Positions 6,628 through 13,032 of a stretch of 27,095 nt of DNA are shown here, piece by piece; the stretch's first letter is position 1, and each line of letters starts with the position of its first letter. The position numbers and the translations under genes were made by a program. The stretch comes from CAZIPZ01 sp964541075 (GTDB taxonomy: Bacteria; Acidobacteriota; Terriglobia; 20CM-2-55-15): contig CAZIPZ010000025.1 in assembly GCA_964541075.1 (NCBI GenBank), positions 1 through 27,095 on the forward strand, read 5' to 3'. Under the pieces are notes generated by a model that searched no databases, was not told where the DNA came from, and saw nothing but the letters and a program-made list of their open reading frames with translations.

Positions 6628-7323
6628 TTATTCTTGGATCGGCTGCTGAAGATTGCTGTCCCGATATCCGTAGATCCGCTGCACCCTTCTCACGTACGCC
6701 TCAGCACTTTGTTCGGACTCCGGGGCGTCCGTCCATCCTTTATATCTTTTGACCCCATCCCATAGCCCATACCGTTGAACATAACCTTTCAGGATGCGAA
6801 CACCAAAGTCGACGTTGTCTTCAATCTTGAACAGATTTATGTTTTCCCGGTCTACCGTCTTGCTCCAGGTTGGCAAGTGTATCTGCATCACTCCAATGGA
6901 CTCACTGGGGGATATTGCGAAAGGATCGGCGCGGCTCTCCAGAATCAGAATGCTCGCCACTAACTTCGGATCGATATTGTATTTCCGGCTGCTGCGGACC
7001 ACTGCTTCAGCGACCCTGAGTAGATGGGTCTCCTCAACATCGTAGGGCTCAAGCATCGTGCCGATAGCAGATACGGAAGGGGCGGGTGCGGCGGGCGTCA
7101 ATTGTGGGACGACACCAGGGGCCGGGTTGGCGTCAAGGTCGGAAAATGCCGAAGGACCGGCAGTCGAAAAACCGTAGGCTGTAGCCAGAATAATTCCACA
7201 TATAATGAACAACTTAGAGGATCCTGAAACCCATCCGCGACAGGTGAAAAAATGAACCAGATAACGCGCGTTAAGCCCTACCTCAATACCGCGACACCGA
7301 TTGCAAGTAGCGATTGGCTGCAT
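6628..7323 (-). CDS. Membrane-anchored lytic transglycosylase (SLT/LT domain)
   Basis: The 231-residue protein has a hydrophobic segment at about residues 38-53 (LFIICGIILATAYGF), a Pro/Ala-rich linker, and an SLT fold at about 100-225. The catalytic glutamate lies in LILESRADP, followed by SPSESIGVMQIHLPTW and the Tyr-containing NVDFGVRILKGYVQRYG and YKGW stretches. Such enzymes cleave the MurNAc-GlcNAc bond of peptidoglycan to 1,6-anhydro products in the periplasm. The ATG at 7323 follows a very strong AAGGAGG only four bases away. The 37 residues before the membrane helix, with a CxxC pair, are unusually long, so a later start is possible. It lies upstream of dnaK on the same strand, but dnaK has its own promoter. 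Confidence 0.88.
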   Translation of the reverse strand: MQPIATCNRCRGIEVGLNARYLVHFFTCRGWVSGSSKLFIICGIILATAYGFSTAGPSAFSDLDANPAPGVVPQLTPAAPAPSVSAIGTMLEPYDVEETHLLRVAEAVVRSSRKYNIDPKLVASILILESRADPFAISPSESIGVMQIHLPTWSKTVDRENINLFKIEDNVDFGVRILKGYVQRYGLWDGVKRYKGWTDAPESEQSAEAYVRRVQRIYGYRDSNLQQPIQE

Positions 7324-7596
7324 GCATCCTCCTTACACGAGGTCAAACCGTGGATTGTTGTCTTGGGCAAGAAAGCGTAGCGTCTTTGAAGCGTGAGCAA
7401 TTGAAAGCCCACCGGAAAATCATACAGTCTGAGGAGGTGTTTGCAAGGAAAGAGTGCCATAGAGGAATGGCGGTGGAAAAACCTATTGAGAGAGATGGGC
7501 CGCTCAGCTACTATGTAGAGTTTCCCTTCCTGAGAAATCGCTTCAGCGTCGTATATGTCTCAATCACTTAGACTACGGGTAACCTGTGAACGAGCT
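7324..7596. other. Intergenic stretch with no supported gene
   Basis: This 273-base stretch lies between the transglycosylase start and an assembly gap. Short frames exist on both strands (for example a 34-codon plus-strand frame, ATG at about 7468), but none has recognisable motifs or convincing composition. It presumably holds the promoter of the transglycosylase gene, but I could not identify clear hexamers. No riboswitch consensus was recognised. Confidence 0.5.
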
Positions 7597-7606
7597 NNNN
7601 NNNNNN
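7597..7606. other. Assembly gap (10 N)
   Basis: Ten Ns interrupt the sequence at the 5' end of the DUF309 gene. Ten is a placeholder, so the real missing length is unknown. The start codon and first residues of the following gene are lost here. Confidence 0.95.
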
Positions 7607-7607
7607 A

Positions 7608-7910
7608 ATAATTTTTTTCAACTCAGGTCGATACTTTGAAGCGCACGAAAGGTGGGAGGACCTGTGGAGAGGCAGCGCCGGACCACTTCGTCTCTACTAT
7701 CAAGGGCTGGTTCAAGCGGCCGTTGGTCTTCATCATCTGGGTCGGCGAAACACTGAAGGCGCCCGTTCCCTCTTAGTCCGGTCGTTGGAAAAACTGGAGC
7801 AGTACCCTGAGGCTTTCGAGGGCATCCAGAATGGTGAGTTGGTTCACGACCTTCGCGCTGTCTTGAACAAATTGGAGCCCTTTCCGCTCCGGATCGCGCG
7901 ATTGCAATAA
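7608..7910 (+). CDS. DUF309 domain protein, 5' end lost in gap
   Basis: The frame downstream of the gap reads FFNSGRYFEAHERWEDLWR, then YYQGLVQAAVGLHHLGRRN and ends ELVHDLRAVLNKLEPF...LQ. The [FN]xGxYFEAHExxExxW motif, with Glu and His conserved, is the hallmark of DUF309 (PF03745), a small all-helical family of unknown function. About 100 residues are visible, so little more than the start is missing. The stop is TAA at 7908-7910. It lies upstream of tRNA-Ser on the same strand. A biochemical role cannot be assigned; the His/Glu pattern hints at a metal site but this is speculation. Confidence 0.85.
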   Translation: MIFFNSGRYFEAHERWEDLWRGSAGPLRLYYQGLVQAAVGLHHLGRRNTEGARSLLVRSLEKLEQYPEAFEGIQNGELVHDLRAVLNKLEPFPLRIARLQ

Positions 7911-7962
7911 GGTTTGTTTGTGGTACAGTCGGAGAGTTAATGTCGTTCTAAGAGAACCACAT

Positions 7963-8049
7963 GGAGAGATGTCCGAGTGGTTGAAGGAGCACGCTTGGAA
8001 AGCGTGTGTGGGGGTAACTCCACCGTGGGTTCGAATCCCACTCTCTCCG
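7963..8049 (+). tRNA. tRNA-Ser (anticodon GGA)
   Basis: An 87-base gene with acceptor stem GGAGAGA/TCTCTCC and the serine discriminator G at 8049. The anticodon stem CACGC/GCGTG (7990-7994, 8002-8006) encloses TTGGAAA with anticodon GGA at 7997-7999. It has the long variable arm of class II tRNAs and a T arm with GGTTCGAAT. It reads UCC and UCU serine codons. CCA is not encoded. A weak possible promoter (TTGTTT at 7914, GTTAAT at 7936) lies upstream. The order tRNA-Ser, SRP RNA, dnaX, ybaB, recR is also found in Bacillus. Confidence 0.97.
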
Positions 8050-8093
8050 CTTAGCGCAAGAACTCAACCTTAGGAGCGAGTCGCCGGCCTTAT

Positions 8094-8196
8094 CAGGCTT
8101 TGGGGGCTGCGCAATTGGAGCCTGCAAACCCCGCCAGGTCCGGAAGGAAGCAACGGTAGTGGGTCAACCAATGTGACGCAGTTACCCCCTGGCCTG
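8094..8196 (+). ncRNA. ffs: Signal recognition particle RNA (small bacterial, 4.5S type)
   Basis: The universal SRP apical domain is present: CCAGGTCCGGAAGGAAGCA at about 8134-8152, with the GGAA tetraloop that docks the SRP receptor and the asymmetric loop bound by Ffh. The outer helix forms between CAGGCTTTGGGGGCTGCG (8094-8111) and CGCAGTTACCCCCTGGCCTG (8177-8196) with internal mismatches. The size of about 100 nt means no Alu domain, as in most Gram-negatives. Ends are approximate. It lies 44 bases after tRNA-Ser and only 11 bases before the dnaX start codon. Confidence 0.95.
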
Positions 8197-8207
8197 TACC
8201 CACCTAA

Positions 8208-9833
8208 ATGAAATACCAAGTTATTGCTCGGAAATTCAGACCGCAGGTTTTTGAAGATATCGTTGGACAAAAACCGATTGTTCAGACCCTGCAGAACGCA
8301 ATACAACTGAACCGCATCGGCCACGCTTATCTTTTTTCGGGCCCACGCGGCGTCGGCAAGACCACGATGGCACGGATTCTGGCGAAAGGCCTGAATTGCG
8401 CCGAGGGGCCGACGATAACTCCTTGCAATAAATGCCCTTCTTGCCTCGAGATCGCTTCCGGCAAATCGATCGACGTATTCGAAATCGACGCCGCCTCCAA
8501 CACCGGCGTGGATAACATCCGGGAGCTTCGGGAAAACGCAAAATACGCTGCTGCTCGCAACCGCTACAAGATCTTTATCATTGATGAAGTCCACATGCTC
8601 TCAACGTCAGCCTTCAACGCTCTTTTGAAGATACTCGAGGAACCACCCTCACATGTCATCTTCATCATGGCGACCACAGAACGCCACAAGCTTCCTGCAA
8701 CCATCCTTTCCCGTTGCCAGCAATTCGTCTTCAGGACTATTTCGCCCGGAGAGATTCAGGAACACCTACGGAGCATCGCGGACCGCGAAAGTGTAAAAGT
8801 CGCCGACCGAGCGCTGAGCTACATCGTCAAGGCCGCGGAAGGAAGTATGCGGGACGCGCAATCACTTCTTGATCAGATCATTTCGTTTAGCGGGCAGGAT
8901 GTAGGAGATGAGGACGTTCGGGACGTCCTTGGATTCATACCGAGCGAAATCCTGGAACGTACTCTCGATGGGCTTGCGAATCGCAATTCAAAAATGCTTC
9001 TTGAAAACGTAGCAATCGTCGTCGATCAGGGCCTGAACCTGCAACAGTACGTCAGGGAGGTCATTGGAAAGGTGCGCGACCTCCTGGTAATGAAACTCGG
9101 TATGGAAGAACGCGTTCTGGCAAGTCCCGAGGAGAAGCGCAGCCTCATCCACCAGGCGGAACGTTTTTCCGAACAGGACCTCATTCGCTTTTTCGATATG
9201 CTGCTTCGCCTGGACGGCGACCTTCGATGGACGGCGCAGCCGCGATTTCATCTGGAAATTGGATTTATAAAACTAAGTAAGGTCGGCCATGTTCGAGATA
9301 TCGAGGATGTTATTCGCGACCTTCAGACCGGCCCACGCCCCCCATCTCCACCGCAGCGCTTCAATCCCGCCGGCAACCTACCATCGTTCCCGCAGGCTGC
9401 TCCCACAGCAACCCGCCCGGCGGCATCCGATGATGTGAAGAAATCCGTCAGCAATGAATCGAGCGCCTCTTTGGAGTCCCAGATGTTCACCTTCAGCGAC
9501 ATCCTGGTCCGCCGAGTCGAGGACAGATCGGAAACGACCGCCGTGCACCTGCAGAAAGCTGATCGAATTGAGAAGACGGACGCAGGAATTGAAATTGTTG
9601 TTAGCAACGTTACCGCGATGACGATGCTCCAATCCAAGGAACACAAGTCAATCCTGGAGAACGTCGCCCGCGAAGTGGTTGGTAAACCCGTTTCGGTGTC
9701 TCTTATAATGAAAGATCCGCAGCCTGCAGACTCCGGAACCGCAGACGGCGCCAAGGATGAACCCTTGGTGAAGCGCTTTCTAGAGGTTTTTCGAGGAGAC
9801 CTGGCTCAAGTCAAGCCGGCCAAGGGGGAATGA
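8208..9833 (+). CDS. dnaX: DNA polymerase III subunits gamma/tau
   Basis: The 541-residue protein starts MKYQVIARKFRPQVFEDIVGQ, typical of DnaX. It has Walker A GPRGVGKT (45-52), four zinc cysteines (C64, C73, C76, C79), Walker B IIDEVHM (124-130) and the SRC arginine-finger motif (168-170). AAA+ lid and collar domains follow, then a Pro-rich linker near 365-400 and a C-terminal tau domain of about 150 residues. It is the motor of the clamp loader and links the replisome. No A-rich slippery run for gamma-frameshifting is visible, so only tau is predicted. No ribosome binding site precedes the ATG, which sits 11 bases after the SRP RNA. The stop is four bases before ybaB. Confidence 0.97.
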   Translation: MKYQVIARKFRPQVFEDIVGQKPIVQTLQNAIQLNRIGHAYLFSGPRGVGKTTMARILAKGLNCAEGPTITPCNKCPSCLEIASGKSIDVFEIDAASNTGVDNIRELRENAKYAAARNRYKIFIIDEVHMLSTSAFNALLKILEEPPSHVIFIMATTERHKLPATILSRCQQFVFRTISPGEIQEHLRSIADRESVKVADRALSYIVKAAEGSMRDAQSLLDQIISFSGQDVGDEDVRDVLGFIPSEILERTLDGLANRNSKMLLENVAIVVDQGLNLQQYVREVIGKVRDLLVMKLGMEERVLASPEEKRSLIHQAERFSEQDLIRFFDMLLRLDGDLRWTAQPRFHLEIGFIKLSKVGHVRDIEDVIRDLQTGPRPPSPPQRFNPAGNLPSFPQAAPTATRPAASDDVKKSVSNESSASLESQMFTFSDILVRRVEDRSETTAVHLQKADRIEKTDAGIEIVVSNVTAMTMLQSKEHKSILENVAREVVGKPVSVSLIMKDPQPADSGTADGAKDEPLVKRFLEVFRGDLAQVKPAKGE

Positions 9834-9837
9834 TTCG

Positions 9838-10137
9838 ATGAATATGCAGCAACTGATGAAACAAGCTCAGAAAATGCAGGAGCAGATGCAAAAGCAAATG
9901 GAAGCAACTGTCGTCGAGGCCAGCGCGGGCGGGGGTATTGTTTCGGTGAAAATGAATGGAAATAAACAGTTGCTGTCTATCCAGATTGATCAGGAAGTCT
10001 TCGCGGGAAATGATAAGGACATGCTTCAGGATCTGATTGTCGCCGCGGTCAACGAAGGCATCCGCAAGATCGACGAAGCTTTAGCTGGACAACTCGGAAA
10101 TCTCACAGCCGGAATGAAGATTCCTGGCCTCTTTTAA
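9838..10137 (+). CDS. ybaB: YbaB/EbfC nucleoid-associated protein
   Basis: The 99-residue protein begins MNMQQLMKQAQKMQEQMQKQ, the Gln/Met-rich coiled N-terminal helix of the YbaB/EbfC family, followed by VEASAGGGIVSVKMNGNKQLLSIQID and the C-terminal helices ending NLTAGMKIPGLF. It forms DNA-binding dimers and in several bacteria associates with RecR and the replication machinery. The ribosome binding site AAGGGGGA overlaps the end of dnaX, so translation is coupled. It sits between dnaX and recR, which is the near-universal position for this family. Confidence 0.96.
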   Translation: MNMQQLMKQAQKMQEQMQKQMEATVVEASAGGGIVSVKMNGNKQLLSIQIDQEVFAGNDKDMLQDLIVAAVNEGIRKIDEALAGQLGNLTAGMKIPGLF

Positions 10138-10140
10138 ACG

Positions 10141-10731
10141 ATGGCCGATATTGCAGATCCGGTTAACCGGCTTGTGGAGCAATTAAAGAAGCTGCCCGGA
10201 ATTGGAAACAAGACCGCTCAACGGTTGGCGTTTTTCATTTTAAAGATGGACTCTGCCGATGCGTCGCAGTTCGCGGAAACCATTCTCGACGTTAAGCGTT
10301 CCATCCGCCGATGCTCCATTTGTAATAATCTCACAGACATTGATCCCTGCCACTTCTGTATCCATCCCGCCCGGAATGATCGCATCCTGTGCGTTGTTGA
10401 GGAATCGAACAACATTCCGCCTGTCGAGAAAACACATGAATTCAAAGGCCGATATCACGTACTGATGGGTTCCATTTCGCCGTTGCGAGGGGTGAGTCCA
10501 GACCAACTCGCCATAGGGTCGTTGCTCCAGCGATTGCAGGTGGGAAACATCGAGGAGGTTATCGTTGCGACAAATCCAAATGTNNNNNNNNNNCTGTATC
10601 TGTCGCGATTGATCAAACCTCTGGGTGTTCGCGTCACGCGGCTAGCATTAGGATTGCCTGTGGGGGGCGATCTGGAGTATGCAGACGAAGTGACCATGGC
10701 GAAGGCGATTGAAGGCCGCCGCGAGTTATAG
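10141..10731 (+). CDS. recR: Recombination mediator RecR (interrupted by a gap)
   Basis: RecR helps RecF/RecO load RecA at gaps. The helix-hairpin-helix LPGIGNKTAQRLAF (18-31), the zinc finger C58, C61, C70, C73 and the Toprim domain from about residue 80 are all present. The Toprim motif ATNPNV is followed by ten Ns and then LYLSRLIKPLGV. Homologues carry six residues (EGEATA-like) between V and LYL, but the gap leaves room for only three, so the real protein is about 199 residues and frame is kept by luck. It starts three bases after ybaB. Its stop lies two bases from the convergent lipA stop. Confidence 0.95.
   Translation: MADIADPVNRLVEQLKKLPGIGNKTAQRLAFFILKMDSADASQFAETILDVKRSIRRCSICNNLTDIDPCHFCIHPARNDRILCVVEESNNIPPVEKTHEFKGRYHVLMGSISPLRGVSPDQLAIGSLLQRLQVGNIEEVIVATNPNXXXXLYLSRLIKPLGVRVTRLALGLPVGGDLEYADEVTMAKAIEGRREL
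10584..10593. other. Assembly gap (10 N) inside recR
   Basis: Ten Ns replace part of the RecR Toprim domain. Comparison with the conserved TNPxVEGExTAxY motif suggests 19 bases are really missing, so the printed gap is about nine bases too short. Coordinates downstream are shifted by that amount relative to the true genome. Confidence 0.9.
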
Positions 10732-10733
10732 AG

Positions 10734-11600
10734 CTACCGGTTCGCCATCATTTGATCGAAAACATCCTCAGCGTGGTAAGAACTTCGAACTAGAGGTCCC
10801 GCAAACACCCATCGAATTCCCATCTGCTTTCCGATATAGCTCAACTCCTCGAATTCATCAGGGTGATAGTACTTCTGAATTTCGGCGTGTTTTTTCGAGG
10901 GTCGCAAATACTGTCCTATCGTTAGAATCTCGACGCCGACCCCCACCGCATGTTGCATCAATTCAACGATCTCGCCCTTTTCCTCTCCGAGTCCCACCAT
11001 TATTCCGGTCTTGATATACACGCTGCCATCCATCTCTTTGGCGCTCTTGAGAAGGCTAAAAGATGTCTGATAGTCCGACTTGAATCGGATTGCTGGGTAG
11101 AGGCGCTGCACAGTCTCGATATTGTGCGAAAAGATGTCCGGTCCGGCATCCATGATGGTCCTAACACAGCGTAAGTCACCCTGGAAATCCGGAGTCAGCA
11201 ATTCAATCTTCACGTCACGATCAAAACGGCGGATCTGGCGAACGGTTTCCGCAAAAATCGACGCGCCTCCGTCAGTCAGGTCATCTCGATCCACCGAGGT
11301 AATAACTGCATGCTTCAACTTGAGATCCACAATGGCTGCCGCAACACGGGCAGGCTCCATGAGGTCGTATTCGGTTGGTCGACCGCTCATGACGGCGCAG
11401 AAAGCACAAGCGCGCGTGCAAATGTCGCCCAGAATCATGAAGGTTGCTGTTCGATGTTTTCCCCAACATTCCGCGATGTTGGGGCACATGGCGTCCTCGC
11501 AAATCGTGTTCAGCTTGTGAGAACGAAGGATGCGGCGCACTTCGAAGAAGTCTTCACCACTCGGAATACGGACTTTGAGCCAATCAGGACGCCCGCCCAT
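10734..11600 (-). CDS. lipA: Lipoyl synthase
   Basis: The 288-residue radical-SAM enzyme inserts two sulfurs into octanoyl groups on carrier domains. Both iron-sulfur sites are intact: the auxiliary cluster cysteines C34, C39, C45 (CEDAMCPNIAECW) and the SAM cluster C61, C65, C68 (CTRACAFC). The C-terminal RSSYHAE motif, whose serine ligates the auxiliary cluster, is present near residue 275. The ATG at 11600 is only eight bases after the lpd stop, with GAGGA almost touching it. It follows lpd, whose partner complexes need lipoate, so the pairing makes biochemical sense. lipB or lplA is not in the window. Confidence 0.97.
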   Translation of the reverse strand: MGGRPDWLKVRIPSGEDFFEVRRILRSHKLNTICEDAMCPNIAECWGKHRTATFMILGDICTRACAFCAVMSGRPTEYDLMEPARVAAAIVDLKLKHAVITSVDRDDLTDGGASIFAETVRQIRRFDRDVKIELLTPDFQGDLRCVRTIMDAGPDIFSHNIETVQRLYPAIRFKSDYQTSFSLLKSAKEMDGSVYIKTGIMVGLGEEKGEIVELMQHAVGVGVEILTIGQYLRPSKKHAEIQKYYHPDEFEELSYIGKQMGIRWVFAGPLVRSSYHAEDVFDQMMANR

Positions 11601-11607
11601 TCCTCAA

Positions 11608-13011
11608 TTATATGTGTATCGCGGCTTTGTAAACGTTTTCCATGGCCTCGTGGACGCCTTCGGCCAAAGTCGGATGCGCGTGGATGGTATTGACAATGTC
11701 ATCCACGGTCGCTTCAAGCTGCATAGAAGCAACTGCCTGGGCAATCAATTCTGTTACAGCGTTTCCGATCATGTGTACACCAAGAATCTCACCATACTTC
11801 TCGTCCGCGACCACTTTGATGAAGCCCTCCGTCGCGTCCTCGATTGCCGCCTTACTGACTGCCGTAAAGGGAAACTTTCCGGTTTTCACCTTGCGCCCTG
11901 CTTCGACCGCCTTCGCTTCAGTAAGTCCGACGCTGGCCACTTGCGGGTCGCAATAAGTGCAGTTCGGCACATGAGCGTAGTTGATGGGATGCGGTCGTTT
12001 TCCCGCAATGTGCTCAACGGCGACGATTCCTTCCTGCGAAGCCACGTGCGCCAACAGAGGAGACGGTGTGACATCGCCAATGGCGTATACGTCCTTCCTC
12101 TCAGTCTGCATGAAGTCATTTACTCTGATGAAACCCCGCTCTGTTGTGAGGCCGATGTTTTCAAGGCCCAGGTTCACGGTATTCGGTGCACGGCCGGTCG
12201 CCATCAACAATCGATCGACCGTGTATTTCTTGACCTCGCCTCGCTCCGTCTGAAATGCAATATCGACGTTCTGTCCATTGCTTTTCGCGCTTTCGAGTTT
12301 CGCCTTTGTATACACTTCGATCCCGCGCTTGGTAAAGACACGCCGAAGTTCTTTGGAAACTTCCTCATCTTCGAGCGGAAGAATGTTGGGTGCGACCTCC
12401 AGCAATGTAACCTTTGAACCAAAACCGGCAAAGATCGATGCGAACTCAACGCCGACCGCCCCTGCTCCGACGATTCCGATCGAGCGGGGTATGTCTGATA
12501 GGTTCAGCGCTCCGACGTTGCTTAAAATCAGTTCTTCGTCGACGTCATACCCAGGCAGAGACTTCGCTTCCGAGCCTGTCGCAACAATGATGTTCTTCGC
12601 GTTGATTTCGGCAGGAGCGCCGTCGCCCTGGACTGCAATCCTTCCCGAACTGGCAAGGGCTCCTACGCCTTTAAATACATTGACTTTATTTTTCTTGAGA
12701 AGGAAGTCCACGCCTTTTGCGAGTCGGTTGACGACATCGTTCTTCCGCTGCTGGATCTTCTGAAAGTCCACTCCGACTTCACCGAACTTGAATCCATGTG
12801 TCGCGGCTTTCTTTACTTCATTCAGGAAACGCGAATCGTGGAGAAGGACTTTTGTAGGGATGCAACCCCGCAGCAGGCACGTTCCACCGTAGCGGGAATC
12901 CTTTTCAATGACGGCGACGCTCAGACCAAGCTGCGCAGCTCGGATGGCGGCGACATATCCGCCGGGCCCGGTTCCAATGATTGCAACATCAAAGGGCGCC
13001 TGTTCTTTCAT
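11608..13011 (-). CDS. lpdA: Dihydrolipoyl dehydrogenase (E3)
   Basis: The 467-residue flavoprotein has the FAD dinucleotide fold (IIGTGPGGYVAAIRAAQLG), the redox disulfide C45/C50 in GGTCLLRGCIPTK, an NAD fold (GIVGAGAVGVEFASIFAGFG), the ATGRAPNT and YAIGDV FAD signatures, and the catalytic His-Glu pair in HAHPTLAE (H446, E451). It reoxidises lipoamide for pyruvate or 2-oxoglutarate dehydrogenase or glycine cleavage; no E1 or E2 gene is near, so it is probably shared. A GGAGGA ribosome binding site lies before the ATG at 13011, just 22 bases after rng. lipA follows. Confidence 0.97.
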   Translation of the reverse strand: MKEQAPFDVAIIGTGPGGYVAAIRAAQLGLSVAVIEKDSRYGGTCLLRGCIPTKVLLHDSRFLNEVKKAATHGFKFGEVGVDFQKIQQRKNDVVNRLAKGVDFLLKKNKVNVFKGVGALASSGRIAVQGDGAPAEINAKNIIVATGSEAKSLPGYDVDEELILSNVGALNLSDIPRSIGIVGAGAVGVEFASIFAGFGSKVTLLEVAPNILPLEDEEVSKELRRVFTKRGIEVYTKAKLESAKSNGQNVDIAFQTERGEVKKYTVDRLLMATGRAPNTVNLGLENIGLTTERGFIRVNDFMQTERKDVYAIGDVTPSPLLAHVASQEGIVAVEHIAGKRPHPINYAHVPNCTYCDPQVASVGLTEAKAVEAGRKVKTGKFPFTAVSKAAIEDATEGFIKVVADEKYGEILGVHMIGNAVTELIAQAVASMQLEATVDDIVNTIHAHPTLAEGVHEAMENVYKAAIHI

Positions 13012-13032
13012 CCGGGCCGTCCTCCAGCGGAA

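Noticed and set aside
7314..7571. 85-codon plus-strand frame before the assembly gap
   Set aside because: Starts inside the transglycosylase start region, has no family motif and unconvincing composition; kept only as an unassigned intergenic stretch.
8208..9833. Programmed frameshift in dnaX giving a gamma subunit
   Set aside because: No A-rich slippery heptamer with a following stem was seen in the reading frame, so only full-length tau is supported.
11530..12417. Long plus-strand open frame (295 codons) opposite lipA and lpd
   Set aside because: It is antisense to two well-conserved genes, has no ribosome binding site and no recognisable motif; its composition follows from the codon pattern of the lpd strand.
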